Notes: generated from the sequence alone by a model not told the origin. Positions 45,246 through 52,998 are shown, counted from the first letter of the stretch. The stretch is DNA of 64,000 nucleotides from Candidatus Bathyarchaeota archaeon (GCA_029881805.1 JAOULW010000001.1:124001-188000); one strand, 5' to 3'. Numbers and translations: made by a program.

Positions 45246-46790
45246 TTATTCCCACTCTATCGTTGCTGGAGGTTTGTGCGTTATGTCGTAGACAACTCGA
45301 GTTACCTCTGGTACTTCATTAGTTATCCTCGTTGAGATTCTTTCCAGCACGGTATAGGAGATTTTTGCAAAGCTAGCAGTCATTGCTTCCCGGCTTTCCG
45401 CAGCTCTGACCGCGACAACATATCCATAAGCTCTGGCGTCGCCTCTGACGCCCGTAGCCTTAGTGTCTGTCAAAACAACAAAATATTGCCACAAGTTCTC
45501 CTCTAAGCCACTTTTTTCGATTTCTTCTCTCACAATCTTGTCTGCCTTCTTTGCAATTCTTACCTTTTCCTCAGTCAACTCTCCAATAATTCTGACAGCT
45601 AAGCCTGGACCCGGAAACGGCTGTCTAAAAACTATTTCTTTCGGCAGTTCAAGCATTTTCGCGACTTTTCTAACTTCATCCTTGTACAAGTCTCGAAGCG
45701 GTTCCACTATTCTTTTGAATTTGATTATGGATGGCAAACCAGCGACGTTGTGATGCGTTTTAATCTTGTCAGAGAATTTTCTGAAACCTGACTCAATTCT
45801 GTCCGGGTATATTGTTCCCTGAATTAGATATTCTGCCCCCGTTTTTTCCGAGATTTCTTCGAAAACGCGTATGAATTCCTCGCCAATAATCTTTCTTTTC
45901 TTTTCAGGGTCAACTACGCCCTTCAACTTTTCTAAAAATCTCTTCTGCGCCTGAGCTATTATGAGGTACATTTTGAATTCTTGGAAGACATTTTTCACGA
46001 ATTCTGGTTCGCCTTCTCGCATGAATCCGTGGTCAACGAAAACTGCTGTAAGCCTGTTGTCTATTGCCTTCGCAGCAAGAACAGTCGCCACGCTTGAGTC
46101 TATGCCTCCGCTGAGGGCTATTATGGCTCTTCCTTCGCCAACCTCCCTTCTTATTTCTTCCACCATTTTTTCTATGATGTCTTCCATTTTCCAGTTGACT
46201 TCGCATTTGCAGACTGCAAAGATGAAGTTGCGGAGCATTTGCGCGCCATTTTTTGTGTGAACAACTTCAGGGTGCCATTGTAATCCGTGGATTGGCTTAT
46301 CCTTATGCTTGAAGGCTGCAACTGGACAATTTTCCGTGTGAGCCAAGACTTCATATTGGGAAGGAATTGCCGAAACAGTGTCGCCGTGGCTCATCCAAAC
46401 TTTCTCTTTTGCGTTTAAGTCCTTTAGTACATCTACAGGTTTGTCAATTGTAACATAAGCGATTCCGTATTCCCTCTGACTTGCTGGCTCAACTTTTCCT
46501 CCGATTATTTGCGCTATGAGTTGATGGCCATAGCACAAACCCAAAGTCGGCAAACCCTGTTCTAAAATCTGGGGGTCGGGTCTCGGCGCATTTGGCTCAT
46601 AAACGCTTGCTGGTCCTCCAGAAAGAATCAAGCCTTTTATGTTAAATTTTGCGCCTAAGGTTTTGATTTCTTCTGGTTTTATGTCGTGAGCTACTATTTC
46701 TGAGTAAACTCCATTTTCTCTGATTCTTCTCGCTATGAGATGGCAGTATTGCCCGCCGAAGTCAAGCACAAGTACAGTGTCATATTTCAT
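45246..46790 (-). CDS. guaA: GMP synthase (glutamine-hydrolysing), single-chain
   Basis: A 514-aa enzyme converting XMP to GMP. The N-terminal class I glutaminase has the nucleophile Cys in GLCYGHQL and His/Glu in HPEVVHT. The ATP pyrophosphatase domain has ALSGGIDSSVAT and VFVDHGFMREGE, and the C-terminal dimerisation region ends VVYDITHKPPATIEWE. Both domains are in one polypeptide, as in bacteria and some archaea; many euryarchaea split them. It lies just left of glutamine synthetase on the same strand with a separate AT-rich leader. Confidence 0.96.
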   Translation of the reverse strand: MKYDTVLVLDFGGQYCHLIARRIRENGVYSEIVAHDIKPEEIKTLGAKFNIKGLILSGGPASVYEPNAPRPDPQILEQGLPTLGLCYGHQLIAQIIGGKVEPASQREYGIAYVTIDKPVDVLKDLNAKEKVWMSHGDTVSAIPSQYEVLAHTENCPVAAFKHKDKPIHGLQWHPEVVHTKNGAQMLRNFIFAVCKCEVNWKMEDIIEKMVEEIRREVGEGRAIIALSGGIDSSVATVLAAKAIDNRLTAVFVDHGFMREGEPEFVKNVFQEFKMYLIIAQAQKRFLEKLKGVVDPEKKRKIIGEEFIRVFEEISEKTGAEYLIQGTIYPDRIESGFRKFSDKIKTHHNVAGLPSIIKFKRIVEPLRDLYKDEVRKVAKMLELPKEIVFRQPFPGPGLAVRIIGELTEEKVRIAKKADKIVREEIEKSGLEENLWQYFVVLTDTKATGVRGDARAYGYVVAVRAAESREAMTASFAKISYTVLERISTRITNEVPEVTRVVYDITHKPPATIEWE

Positions 46791-46862
46791 CGCGCATCTT
46801 TCCCGCGACTTGAATAAGCTTCATTTTTGCTACAATAACTTAACAATTTAAGGTTGCTAGTG

Positions 46863-48254
46863 CTATGTGTAAAGATATTTTTGCAATTCCCAATTTGTCA
46901 CTTGGCTTCCATTGTTTGGTATGTGAGGCTCGTACTCTTTCCACTCTTGCATTTTAAGCTCCATGTACTTCTCTGCGTTTTCTCTGCCTAAGGCTCGTAT
47001 GCAGATTTCGTCGCTTTGCCATTCTTCTAAAGCCTCTTTCAGCGAGGCCGGCAAAACTTTGATTCCAAGTTCTTCCCGTTTGGCTTCACTTAAGTGATAA
47101 ACGTTCACATCTACAGGTTCGCCCGGGTCAATCTTCTTTCTAATGCCATCAAATCCTGCCTCAAGCGCCACAGTATAAGCAAGATAGGGATTACACAGTG
47201 GGTCTGGGCATCTGAACTCTATTCTAGCTTCTCTCTCCTTTCCAGGGAAATATTCTGGCACCCTTATCAGGGCTGAGCGGTTTTTCTTGCTCCATGCAAC
47301 ATAAACTGGAGCTTCATAACCTGGAACCAGTCTTTTGTAACTGTTAACCGTGGGTGCCACAATGGCGCAGAGCGCCTTTGCATGTTCCAGGATACCGCCA
47401 ATGAAGTATCTGCATTTTTGTGAAATGTTTGCGTAACCTTTTGAATCATAAAGGTGATTCTCGCCTGATTTAGGGTCGAATAGTCCCATGTGGATGTGCA
47501 TGCCGCTGCCCGCTTTGCCGAACCATGGTTTTGGCATGAAAGTCGCTATCCATTTGTATCTTCTATCTGCCACAGCTTTGGCTGCAAATTTGTAGCGCAT
47601 AATGTTGTCAGATGTGGTCAAAGGATCCGAATATCTGAACGTAATTTCGTTCTGGGCTGAGCCCGCCTCATGATGCTGTCGTTCGACGGTAATCCCCATA
47701 CCGGATAAAGCGTTAGACAAATCCATTCGGTAGGATTCTGTGACATCGCGGTCAGGCGCTATGTCAAAATATCTTTGCTTGTCTATGAGATGGTTTTCAA
47801 CCGGGTAAACTTCACCTTTTTCGTTTTTCTCCACAAGATAGAATTCTAGTTCGGCGGCGGCCGTTGTCTCATATCCTTCTGCCAATGCCTTTTTCGTGGC
47901 TTTTTGGCAAATGAGTCTTGAGTCATTTTCGAATCGTTTACCATCAGGTCGGTGAATGTTACACACAAAGCTCACGACGCTTTTGTCATAGAAGTAGTAG
48001 GGGCAAACTGTAAACGTGGATGGGTCTGGCTTCATGACCATGTCGCTTTCTTCTATGTTCACTCCGCCGATTATGGAGGAACCGTCAAAGCCCACGCCTT
48101 CTGTGAGCGCGTTTTTCGCTTCTTCGGTTGGGATTGTTCTGCCTTTGAAGAATCCGAGCAGGTCTGTGAAGTGAAGGAGGATGTAATCAGCGTTTTTCAT
48201 GAGCTTCTCGCATGTATCAAAGTCTCTGATTGCTTGTGTTTTGTCGTTTATCAT
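46863..48254 (-). CDS. glnA: Glutamine synthetase, type I
   Basis: A 463-aa GS-I enzyme making glutamine from glutamate, ammonium and ATP. Key segments are GVGFDGSSIIG, AAAELEFYLVE, RQHHEAGSAQNEITFRY (metal and glutamate sites), KAGSGMHIHMGLF, VPGYEAPVYVAWSKKNRSAL and IEFRCPDPLCNPYLAY. The Tyr of the adenylylation loop region is kept (NVYHLSEAK), but the surrounding motif of regulated bacterial enzymes is not. It is divergently transcribed from an Lrp family regulator with a shared control region. The product feeds GMP synthase next door. Confidence 0.95.
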   Translation of the reverse strand: MINDKTQAIRDFDTCEKLMKNADYILLHFTDLLGFFKGRTIPTEEAKNALTEGVGFDGSSIIGGVNIEESDMVMKPDPSTFTVCPYYFYDKSVVSFVCNIHRPDGKRFENDSRLICQKATKKALAEGYETTAAAELEFYLVEKNEKGEVYPVENHLIDKQRYFDIAPDRDVTESYRMDLSNALSGMGITVERQHHEAGSAQNEITFRYSDPLTTSDNIMRYKFAAKAVADRRYKWIATFMPKPWFGKAGSGMHIHMGLFDPKSGENHLYDSKGYANISQKCRYFIGGILEHAKALCAIVAPTVNSYKRLVPGYEAPVYVAWSKKNRSALIRVPEYFPGKEREARIEFRCPDPLCNPYLAYTVALEAGFDGIRKKIDPGEPVDVNVYHLSEAKREELGIKVLPASLKEALEEWQSDEICIRALGRENAEKYMELKMQEWKEYEPHIPNNGSQVTNWELQKYLYT

Positions 48255-48308
48255 TGTGGCTGTTCTCCTTGCTATGCGAATTTACAATTTATGGAGTTGT
48301 TTCTCTAA

Positions 48309-48358
48309 ATATAAAAACTTTATTTCCAAAAATGGAAGCAAATGTTAAATATATAGTA
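48309..48358. promoter_or_regulatory. Divergent glnA/lrp control region with a central dyad
   Basis: A TATA-like box for glnA (AATATAAAAAC at 48309-48319, minus strand) and one for the Lrp gene (GTTAAATATATAGTA at 48344-48358, plus strand) face outward. Between them TTCCAAAAATGGAA (48324-48337) is a perfect 5-bp inverted repeat with a 4-base centre. A dimeric regulator such as the adjacent Lrp could control both genes from this one site. Confidence 0.55.
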
Positions 48359-48396
48359 AGGTAATTGAATGTTTGTGCAGTATGGAGTGGTTGCTG

Positions 48397-48840
48397 ATGC
48401 ATTTGGATGAAACAGATGTCAAAATATTGAAGTCGTTGACTTTTGACGCTAGACTGTCATCAAGACAAATAGCCGGGCAATGCAATGTCTCTGTCGGCAC
48501 TGTCTTATCGAGAATAAGAAAGATGGAGAAAGAAGGCGTATTAAAGGGCTATTCTGTGTTGCTGGATCACGAAAAGCTCGGGTACGAGTTGACGATTCTC
48601 ACGGAAATAACAGTTTCTAAGGGAAGGCTTTTGGAGATGGAAAACGAAATTGCAAGATATCCAAACGTGTGCAGCGTGTACGACGTTACAGGATTAACTG
48701 ATGCGGTCATCATTGCAAAGTTCAAAAATAGAGATGAACTAAGCAAGTTCACGAAACGCTTGTTAGCATTACCGTACGTGGAAAGAACAAATACTCACGT
48801 CGTATTAACGACAATAAAAGAGGATTTCCGCATAATCTAA
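48397..48840 (+). CDS. Lrp/AsnC family transcriptional regulator
   Basis: A 147-aa regulator. The N-terminal HTH reads LDETDVKILKSLTFDARLSS, RQIAGQCNVSVGTVLSRIRK, and EGVLKGYSVLLD; the C-terminal RAM ligand-binding domain has EITVSKGRLLEME, VCSVYDVTGLTDAVIIAKF and the end VVLTTIKEDFRI. The frame opens at 48373, but the ATG at 48397 has GGAGTGG seven bases upstream and gives the family N-terminus. Divergence from glnA suggests that it senses an amino acid such as glutamine and regulates nitrogen assimilation. Confidence 0.92.
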   Translation: MHLDETDVKILKSLTFDARLSSRQIAGQCNVSVGTVLSRIRKMEKEGVLKGYSVLLDHEKLGYELTILTEITVSKGRLLEMENEIARYPNVCSVYDVTGLTDAVIIAKFKNRDELSKFTKRLLALPYVERTNTHVVLTTIKEDFRII

Positions 48841-48842
48841 CA

Positions 48843-48864
48843 ACACTTTCCTTTTTTCTTCTTA
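48843..48864 (+). terminator. T-rich terminator after the Lrp gene
   Basis: The pyrimidine tract CACTTTCCTTTTTTCTTCTTA follows the stop codon directly, a typical archaeal oligo-T terminator. The tRNA-Leu gene starts about 65 bp farther on. Confidence 0.4.
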
Positions 48865-48914
48865 GCCATTCGAAGCAAGATTTAATTTCAACCACAAATT
48901 AGAAGATAGAAGGG

Positions 48915-49202
48915 TCAAATTCCCAAAGCGGGGGTTGCCAAGCATGGCCAAAGGCGTAGCCCTGAGGCGGCTATCCCGCAGGGGTTCGTGGGTTCAAATC
49001 CCACCCCCCGCACCACCGAATTCGGGGCGTTCCCGGCCCCGCTTCTCGTTTCTGCTCCCTGCAGCCGCCCTATCGCTTCAATCAGGGCGTTCTCGGATAC
49101 CCTGCTGATGTTCAACCCCACCTGCCTAGCGGTTTTCAGGACTCCCCTGTCGATGTACAGGCAGGTCGATTTTCTTTCGCTCATGTTGCCATTCATCCCC
49201 AC
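48915..49202 (-). pseudogene. Probable int(N) remnant: RHH domain reading antisense through the tRNA
   Basis: A 95-codon frame. Residues 7-45 are a ribbon-helix-helix/CcdA-like domain (KSTCLYIDRGVLKTARQVGL, NISRVSENALIEAIGRLQG); then a linker; residues about 63-92 (VGFEPTNPCG, ASGLRLWPC) are the antisense translation of the tRNA-Leu, with a stop just past it. Archaeal SSV-type integrases often start with such an RHH segment and run through a tRNA-derived attP before the catalytic domain; integration splits the gene and leaves int(N) at the tRNA. That fits this frame, and no catalytic domain remains. The promoter/operator at 49219 suggests leaderless expression. An alternative is a stand-alone antitoxin gene that happens to overlap. 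Confidence 0.6.
48928..49012 (+). tRNA. tRNA-Leu (anticodon GAG), CCA encoded in the DNA
   Basis: Acceptor strands GCGGGGG (48928-48934) and CCCCCGC (49005-49011) pair fully, followed by A and an encoded CCA (49013-49015). The anticodon loop CTGAGGC closed by TAGCC/GGCTA gives anticodon GAG (leucine, CUC/CUU). A class II variable arm (TCCCGCAGGGG) and a perfect T arm (GTGGG-TTCAAAT-CCCAC) are present, and the D region starts TTGCCAAGC. No intron is seen. The GC-rich sequence that follows marks the edge of accessory DNA, and a minus-strand ORF reads through the gene. Confidence 0.96.
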
Positions 49203-49211
49203 ATGATGCCA

Positions 49212-49276
49212 TGCGCGCGGGGCTACTTATAGCCCCCTAAGGGAAAGGCCAGAGCGGTCTGCGGAGTAGGAATCAA
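49212..49276. repeat. Copy 1 of a 65-bp GC-rich promoter-like repeat
   Basis: Aligned with 54698-54764, this shares TGCGCG at the start, then CTTATAGCCCCCTAAGG, GCC-GAG-CGGTC with small gaps, and TAG-AATCA near the end. It is the upstream region of the RHH/int(N) frame. The second copy, 5.5 kb away, has no gene behind it. Confidence 0.65.
49219..49236 (-). promoter_or_regulatory. Operator overlapping the TATA box of the RHH/int(N) gene
   Basis: GGGGCTA (49219-49225) and TAGCCCC (49230-49236) are perfect inverted copies 4 bases apart. On the minus strand the centre reads TATAAG, a TATA box about 25 bp before the first ATG (49202), so the message would be nearly leaderless. RHH proteins commonly repress their own promoters through such short palindromes. 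Confidence 0.55.
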
Positions 49277-49404
49277 CAAAGCGATGACCTGTGCATGCTT
49301 GAAAGCGCGCGCCCAGGCTTCCTCCCTCAGCTGACATGTCTACGTCTGCGAAAGTTGCTGTTCTAAACTGTAGAATTAAAAGGCAGAGTTTCAGAATCTA
49401 GCAT
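49277..49404. other. Intergenic accessory DNA
   Basis: This short stretch moves from GC-rich to AT-rich composition and contains no recognisable gene. A weak TATA-like AATTAAAAGG lies near 49372 before the membrane-anchored protein. Confidence 0.35.
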
Positions 49405-50100
49405 GTGAGAAGAGATATGCAATTTTTGAGTTGGCTTACCAAAAACCCTAGACTGACTACTATTTGCATTTGTCTTGTTTTGCTCGTTCTAACGCCAATT
49501 TTCTACTGGACAATAATAGAAAGTCAAGAGGCACACGAGCTAGAGCCATCGATGATTCATTTCTTTCATTTCACAGAATTGCTTAGTAATGAGACTTTCA
49601 TGGACGTCTGGAACAAAACAAAGGATTTGGATGTTACGGCTGAATTTTCAAGGAATACCGACTATTCTGTTCTGGTCTACGCACACTATTATGCGTGTGG
49701 GGGGTTCTCCGGTGCTGAATGGTTTGTAGTTGCGTCAACTCTGGAGCCCGACAGCGAAGGAAATATCCACGAGCTAGTTCTGAGGCTTGACTATGAAAAC
49801 TCGACGCTCATAAAACCTTACCTACAGACTCACAGCTTCAATCTCACTTCTGTTGAAAACGGAACAAGGATAATAGAAGATTTCATGGCCCAAGACCCAT
49901 ATCAATACTGGTCCAACCCTAGAGAGGAAAACTTTCACGTTAATTATCCATTCTTGATTCTCTTCATTTTTCCAATCGACTACGGCATAACAGTTGTTTT
50001 GAACCTTAACACCGGGAAAGTTATGATAGCTGCTACGAGCGTCTGGATGGGGTATGGTTACCTAGTCTACCCAGAGAAAATATACGACGTAGGTTCTTAG
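49405..50100 (+). CDS. Membrane-anchored protein of unknown function
   Basis: A 231-aa protein with one N-terminal helix (LTTICICLVLLVLTPIFYW) and an outer domain rich in aromatic residues, with sequons (NET, NKT, NST, NLTS, NGTR). A second hydrophobic stretch near residues 182-197 (FLILFIFPIDYGITVVL) may be buried strand. The N-terminal GTG/ATG choice (49405 or 49414) is open. I recognise no family. It is followed by high-GC debris and two other membrane proteins on the same strand, so it may be cargo of the accessory region. Confidence 0.55.
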   Translation: MRRDMQFLSWLTKNPRLTTICICLVLLVLTPIFYWTIIESQEAHELEPSMIHFFHFTELLSNETFMDVWNKTKDLDVTAEFSRNTDYSVLVYAHYYACGGFSGAEWFVVASTLEPDSEGNIHELVLRLDYENSTLIKPYLQTHSFNLTSVENGTRIIEDFMAQDPYQYWSNPREENFHVNYPFLILFIFPIDYGITVVLNLNTGKVMIAATSVWMGYGYLVYPEKIYDVGS

Positions 50101-50158
50101 AGCAGAAACTGAAATCTTCGATGATTGAACCATAACCAGGGAGAACACCCGCTGGAAC

Positions 50159-50275
50159 TCATCTGCCTCTCCGCCAAGCCCCCAGCGACTCGAGCAGGAT
50201 CGCCTGTCCGCGAAGCGCGTCGCGCTCTTCCCCTGCGTTGAATAGATATCGCGACACACAAAGTCGCATATACAT
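50159..50275 (-). CDS. Mini-ORF A (38 aa) in GC-rich DNA, paralogue of mini-ORF B
   Basis: The frame reads MYMRLCVSRYLFNAGEERDA and then a Leu-rich, basic helix (GQAILLESLGAWRR). It shares RYLFN-x-EER and the upstream sequence with the plus-strand ORF at 50394, so the two diverge as an inverted pair. There is no good ribosome site. It may be a remnant of a longer high-GC gene and not a living one. The base composition differs sharply from the neighbouring chromosome. Confidence 0.35.
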   Translation of the reverse strand: MYMRLCVSRYLFNAGEERDALRGQAILLESLGAWRRGR

Positions 50276-50286
50276 CAGTTGGGGGT
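50238..50286. repeat. Left arm of a 49-bp imperfect inverted repeat
   Basis: Compared with the reverse complement of 50383-50431, about 36 of 49 positions agree, with no gaps: the outer TTGAATAGATA and the inner ATACATCAGT and GGGGT are nearly identical. The arms enclose 96 bp. Similarity extends outward (GCGCTCTT-CC on both sides), so the unit is either a MITE-like element or a diverged inverted duplication of one coding segment. Confidence 0.65.
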
Positions 50287-50382
50287 AGATATGTAGCGCC
50301 CGCAGACCGCAGCCTGCAGTGCCCCCTCATTACGGACAACCCTTCTGACCCTGAAAACCTGTCAAAACAGGCAACCATATGC

Positions 50383-50431
50383 ACCCCTGACTGATGTATG
50401 TGCAGCCTCGCGCCCCACGCTATCTATTCAA
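50383..50431. repeat. Right arm of the 49-bp imperfect inverted repeat
   Basis: Reverse-complement partner of 50238-50286. It contains the start of mini-ORF B. I see no target-site duplication and no transposase between or beside the arms. Confidence 0.65.
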
Positions 50432-50540
50432 TTATGAGGAAAGAGCGCTATGGGCGACAGCGACAAGGAAGGCCCTGGCCTGCATCGGGGTCAATCAACT
50501 CTGCTGGCTCCCGGGCGGACCGAAGGTTTACGGGTTGTAA
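50394..50540 (+). CDS. Mini-ORF B (48 aa) in GC-rich DNA, paralogue of mini-ORF A
   Basis: The frame starts MYVQPRAPRYLFNYEERALW, continues ATATRKALACIGVNQLCW and ends GGPKVYGL. The first 30 residues align with mini-ORF A (RYLFN, EER, a following Leu/Ala helix). The stop TAA is at 50538. The lack of a ribosome site and the GC-rich composition suggest imported and decaying DNA. No known family is recognised. Confidence 0.35.
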   Translation: MYVQPRAPRYLFNYEERALWATATRKALACIGVNQLCWLPGGPKVYGL

Positions 50541-50764
50541 TGATTTGCTTCATTAGGATGTTAAGCTACGAAACTTGTGTTTGCGATGTTGAGCGCGTGT
50601 ACTAGTGCGCAAAGTCAAATCCTTGTTGGACCATGTTGACAATTGTGGTGGGGAAAACGCGCTTTGCAGATTACTGCTTGTCTTCGGCTTTGTTGATTTT
50701 CTGATTATCCACAAGAAATAAGAATGGGTTTTCGTCCAAAGGTTAAATAGAGGTTAAAGTGTTT
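50541..50764. other. Intergenic stretch between accessory debris and a membrane protein gene
   Basis: GC content falls back to the chromosomal level. I see no coding sequence. AGAGGTTAAAG just before 50759 is a possible ribosome site for the next gene. Confidence 0.4.
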
Positions 50765-51808
50765 ATGAAAAAGGAAACTGTTTGGTTCATACCCTCTCTT
50801 GCGTTGGGCATTATTTGGTCGTTTCTTATTATGTATTTTTTTGACAGGGTTATAGGAGGCGGATTTTATGTCATAATTGTCTTTGTGGTATTTCCTCTTT
50901 GCATTGCATTATACGATATTCTGCAAAGAGGGAAGAAGAGCATTCAGATGACTTTTCTAGCAACTCTTATAGCATCGGGAGCTTTTCTTGGCGGATTAAA
51001 CCTCGGACTTTTTGAGTCCATGACCATATTAGAAGACAGCATAATCGACATATCAAACAGTGTTATTACACTTCACATCCGCAACACTGGGTTGTCCGAC
51101 ATACAAATAACAGAATTGACTTTCGTCAATATGGAATTCACCATTCGCCCATCAGACCTCAACCCCATTTACTTGCCTAGAGGAGCAGAGTCATATTTGC
51201 AAATCAATTATGCTGAAGAAAGGTTCTCATTGCACGATAAACTAGACTCAATAGGTGAACATTACAACTGGGAGAGAGACGACGGCCACTATACATCTAT
51301 CGTTGGCGCTACGCCACTTACATTTCACAATGGAAGCACATATTCAGTGACTTTCCACACAAACAGCTTATTCCATCACAGCTTTCCTTTGGAAGCAAGG
51401 CTTACGTCTGAAGAATCACTTGAATTATTTAAACAGTTCACTTTCAAAACAGATTCATATGTTGACATCACTCTCTATCTCAACAACACAGGAGCCACTG
51501 CATGCTATATCTATACAATTCAAATCGTAAATGTAACATTTCGTTTTAGACCTGCGCTTGCTGTCTGGATAGCGGAGGGAGAATACCCGCATTACTCCCC
51601 TGACTTAATTATAACAATATCCAGCGCACATGACAAAGGATTTGGCTATAAAATTTACGAAGGCTCATGGATGCACCAATACGAGATAACAGCCGAACCT
51701 ACACCAACTATATCCATGTTTCAAGAAAACGAGACCTACAAGCTTACATTTTTGACCATGGGAAATAAGTACTATGTATTCAACACAACCATAATAAGGT
51801 CACCTTGA
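50765..51808 (+). CDS. Membrane protein with N-terminal helices and a beta-rich outer domain
   Basis: A 347-aa protein. Three hydrophobic helices occupy residues 5-75 (FIPSLALGIIWSFLIMYFF and YVIIVFVVFPLCIALYDIL, then FLATLIASGAFLGGL), followed by an outer domain built of two similar beta units (VITLHIRNTGLSDIQITELTF and DITLYLNNTGATACYIYTI), the style of CARDB/DUF-type repeats. GTG 50759 or ATG 50765 may be the start; AGAGGT upstream favours the ATG. I do not recognise a family. It is followed by another membrane protein on the same strand. Confidence 0.6.
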   Translation: MKKETVWFIPSLALGIIWSFLIMYFFDRVIGGGFYVIIVFVVFPLCIALYDILQRGKKSIQMTFLATLIASGAFLGGLNLGLFESMTILEDSIIDISNSVITLHIRNTGLSDIQITELTFVNMEFTIRPSDLNPIYLPRGAESYLQINYAEERFSLHDKLDSIGEHYNWERDDGHYTSIVGATPLTFHNGSTYSVTFHTNSLFHHSFPLEARLTSEESLELFKQFTFKTDSYVDITLYLNNTGATACYIYTIQIVNVTFRFRPALAVWIAEGEYPHYSPDLIITISSAHDKGFGYKIYEGSWMHQYEITAEPTPTISMFQENETYKLTFLTMGNKYYVFNTTIIRSP

Positions 51809-51909
51809 AATCACGCGGGAAGGGAAAAATTGGCTTGGCGCCCGCTCTGAGATGTCCTTAGAGTTCAATTTAAGTAAGCGAAAAGTGATATGTGCTTGTG
51901 TGAGTTATC

Positions 51910-52599
51910 ATGTTTGGTCGTCTTGCGAAGGACCGAGTAGAATTGCTAGTTGTATTTTTTAGTGTGGTAGGTTTAGTGCTTGTTGTGTTAGGGGCTGTTG
52001 TAGAAATGCCTTACACTGTGAAGGAGACGTTCAACAACTATCCGTACAATCCTGTAAGTTTATGGGCGAACGAGACCATAACGCTGCGGCCAGGCGATTC
52101 CCGAATCTACAATTTAGATATCATAAACATGAACAACAGCATCATATACGTTCTAGTGGAAAGAACCACTAGCCCCATAATCATGGAAATAGATGGACCT
52201 TCTGGCGTGGGGTTTTATAACGTGAGTGAAAGAACCATTAACAGACAACATATATGGTACGCATCGCCAGTTAACCCGTTCGAATTTTACTGGACACCGA
52301 CATATAATACAGGATGGGATTTCGTTTTCTACAATCCATTTGACGTGACAGCCAACGTTACGCTTACAATACTCGATTACCGGTACAATGTAGAATGGCA
52401 GCGGAACGTGACCCACTACAGTCCGCCACTCGACAGAACATTCGCATATGGCGGAATCATCCTTGTGGCGATCGCTGTAATACCAACAGCATATGACCTC
52501 TACAAAACCAGAAAAGAAAAACAGAAAAAGGCGTTCTGGCAAGGAGAAGCGTACGCACAGAAAATGCGCGAACAAGAAGAAAAAGGAAAACTCAAGTAA
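51910..52599 (+). CDS. Two-helix membrane protein with an extracellular beta domain
   Basis: A 229-aa protein with helices near residues 10-31 (VELLVVFFSVVGLVLVVLGA) and 180-200 (YGGIILVAIAVIPTAYDLY) flanking an outer domain with sequons, and a charged cytoplasmic tail rich in Lys and Glu (KTRKEKQKKAF... QEEKGK). The layout resembles archaeal envelope proteins with an emp24-like or GOLD-like beta domain between helices, but this is only a topology comparison. It follows the 50765 gene by about 100 bp. Function is unknown. Confidence 0.6.
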   Translation: MFGRLAKDRVELLVVFFSVVGLVLVVLGAVVEMPYTVKETFNNYPYNPVSLWANETITLRPGDSRIYNLDIINMNNSIIYVLVERTTSPIIMEIDGPSGVGFYNVSERTINRQHIWYASPVNPFEFYWTPTYNTGWDFVFYNPFDVTANVTLTILDYRYNVEWQRNVTHYSPPLDRTFAYGGIILVAIAVIPTAYDLYKTRKEKQKKAFWQGEAYAQKMREQEEKGKLK

Positions 52600-52627
52600 T
52601 CATACCTAGCGCGCGTACTTTTGTGGT

Positions 52628-52783
52628 CTATGCGATGTTTCTGAGTATCGTCTCGGCCCCCTCGGACGCCCTGCCCCCGAGGTCCCCTATCCACGCGGGG
52701 TTGAAGTAGTTCCGCATGAACACGCTCGAGCTTATCAATGTCAAAGCTAGTGCTACTTTCCAATTTTTTAGTTTTTCAAACAA
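52628..52783 (-). CDS. Tiny membrane protein (51 aa), third gene of a mini-operon
   Basis: Frame from TTG 52783: a short basic start (FEKLKNWK), one hydrophobic helix (VALALTLISSSVFM), then RNYFNPAWIGDLGGRASEGA and an amphipathic end. AAAGGAAAC lies just upstream as a ribosome site. The 3' half is much richer in GC than the 5' half, so it may be a junction between chromosomal and imported sequence. It lies downstream of the zinc-ribbon mini-gene on the same strand. Family unknown. Confidence 0.45.
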   Translation of the reverse strand: MFEKLKNWKVALALTLISSSVFMRNYFNPAWIGDLGGRASEGAETILRNIA

Positions 52784-52836
52784 ACTGTTTCCTTTCTACT
52801 ATCGATCGCTGTTTGAATGGAACTTGCTTGCCTATT

Positions 52837-52998
52837 TCACTTTTTTGGATGATAACGCGGGAAGGAGCAATCAGCACAGATCTCTTTATTCGGTCCGCTA
52901 TCTTTGTGACCCATCTTACAGGGCAGATATTCTCCATTACTCGTTCTAGCTTGATAGTTGCATGGCTCACAACATCTCTTGGATTTCTCACTCGCCAT
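52837..52998 (-). CDS. Small zinc-ribbon-like protein (53 aa)
   Basis: Frame from ATG 52998: KRCCEPCNYQART, then YLPCKMGHKDSGPNK and ICADCSFPRYHPKK. Cysteines and His fall as CC-x2-C, C-x3-H, C-x2-C, enough for one or two zinc sites. The ATG overlaps the end of the upstream charged ORF by 11 bp, a sign of a compact operon. Neither frame in the other direction shows such a pattern. Known families I can recall do not match exactly. Confidence 0.55.
   Translation of the reverse strand: MASEKSKRCCEPCNYQARTSNGEYLPCKMGHKDSGPNKEICADCSFPRYHPKK

Noticed and set aside
50097-50384. 95-aa minus-strand frame across the GC-rich repeat
   Set aside because: It is a different frame from the mini-ORF that is supported by its paralogue, and the long open frame is explained by the GC-rich composition.
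52153-52575. 140-aa minus-strand frame
   Set aside because: Antisense to the two-helix membrane protein; cysteines and aromatics are complementary codons.
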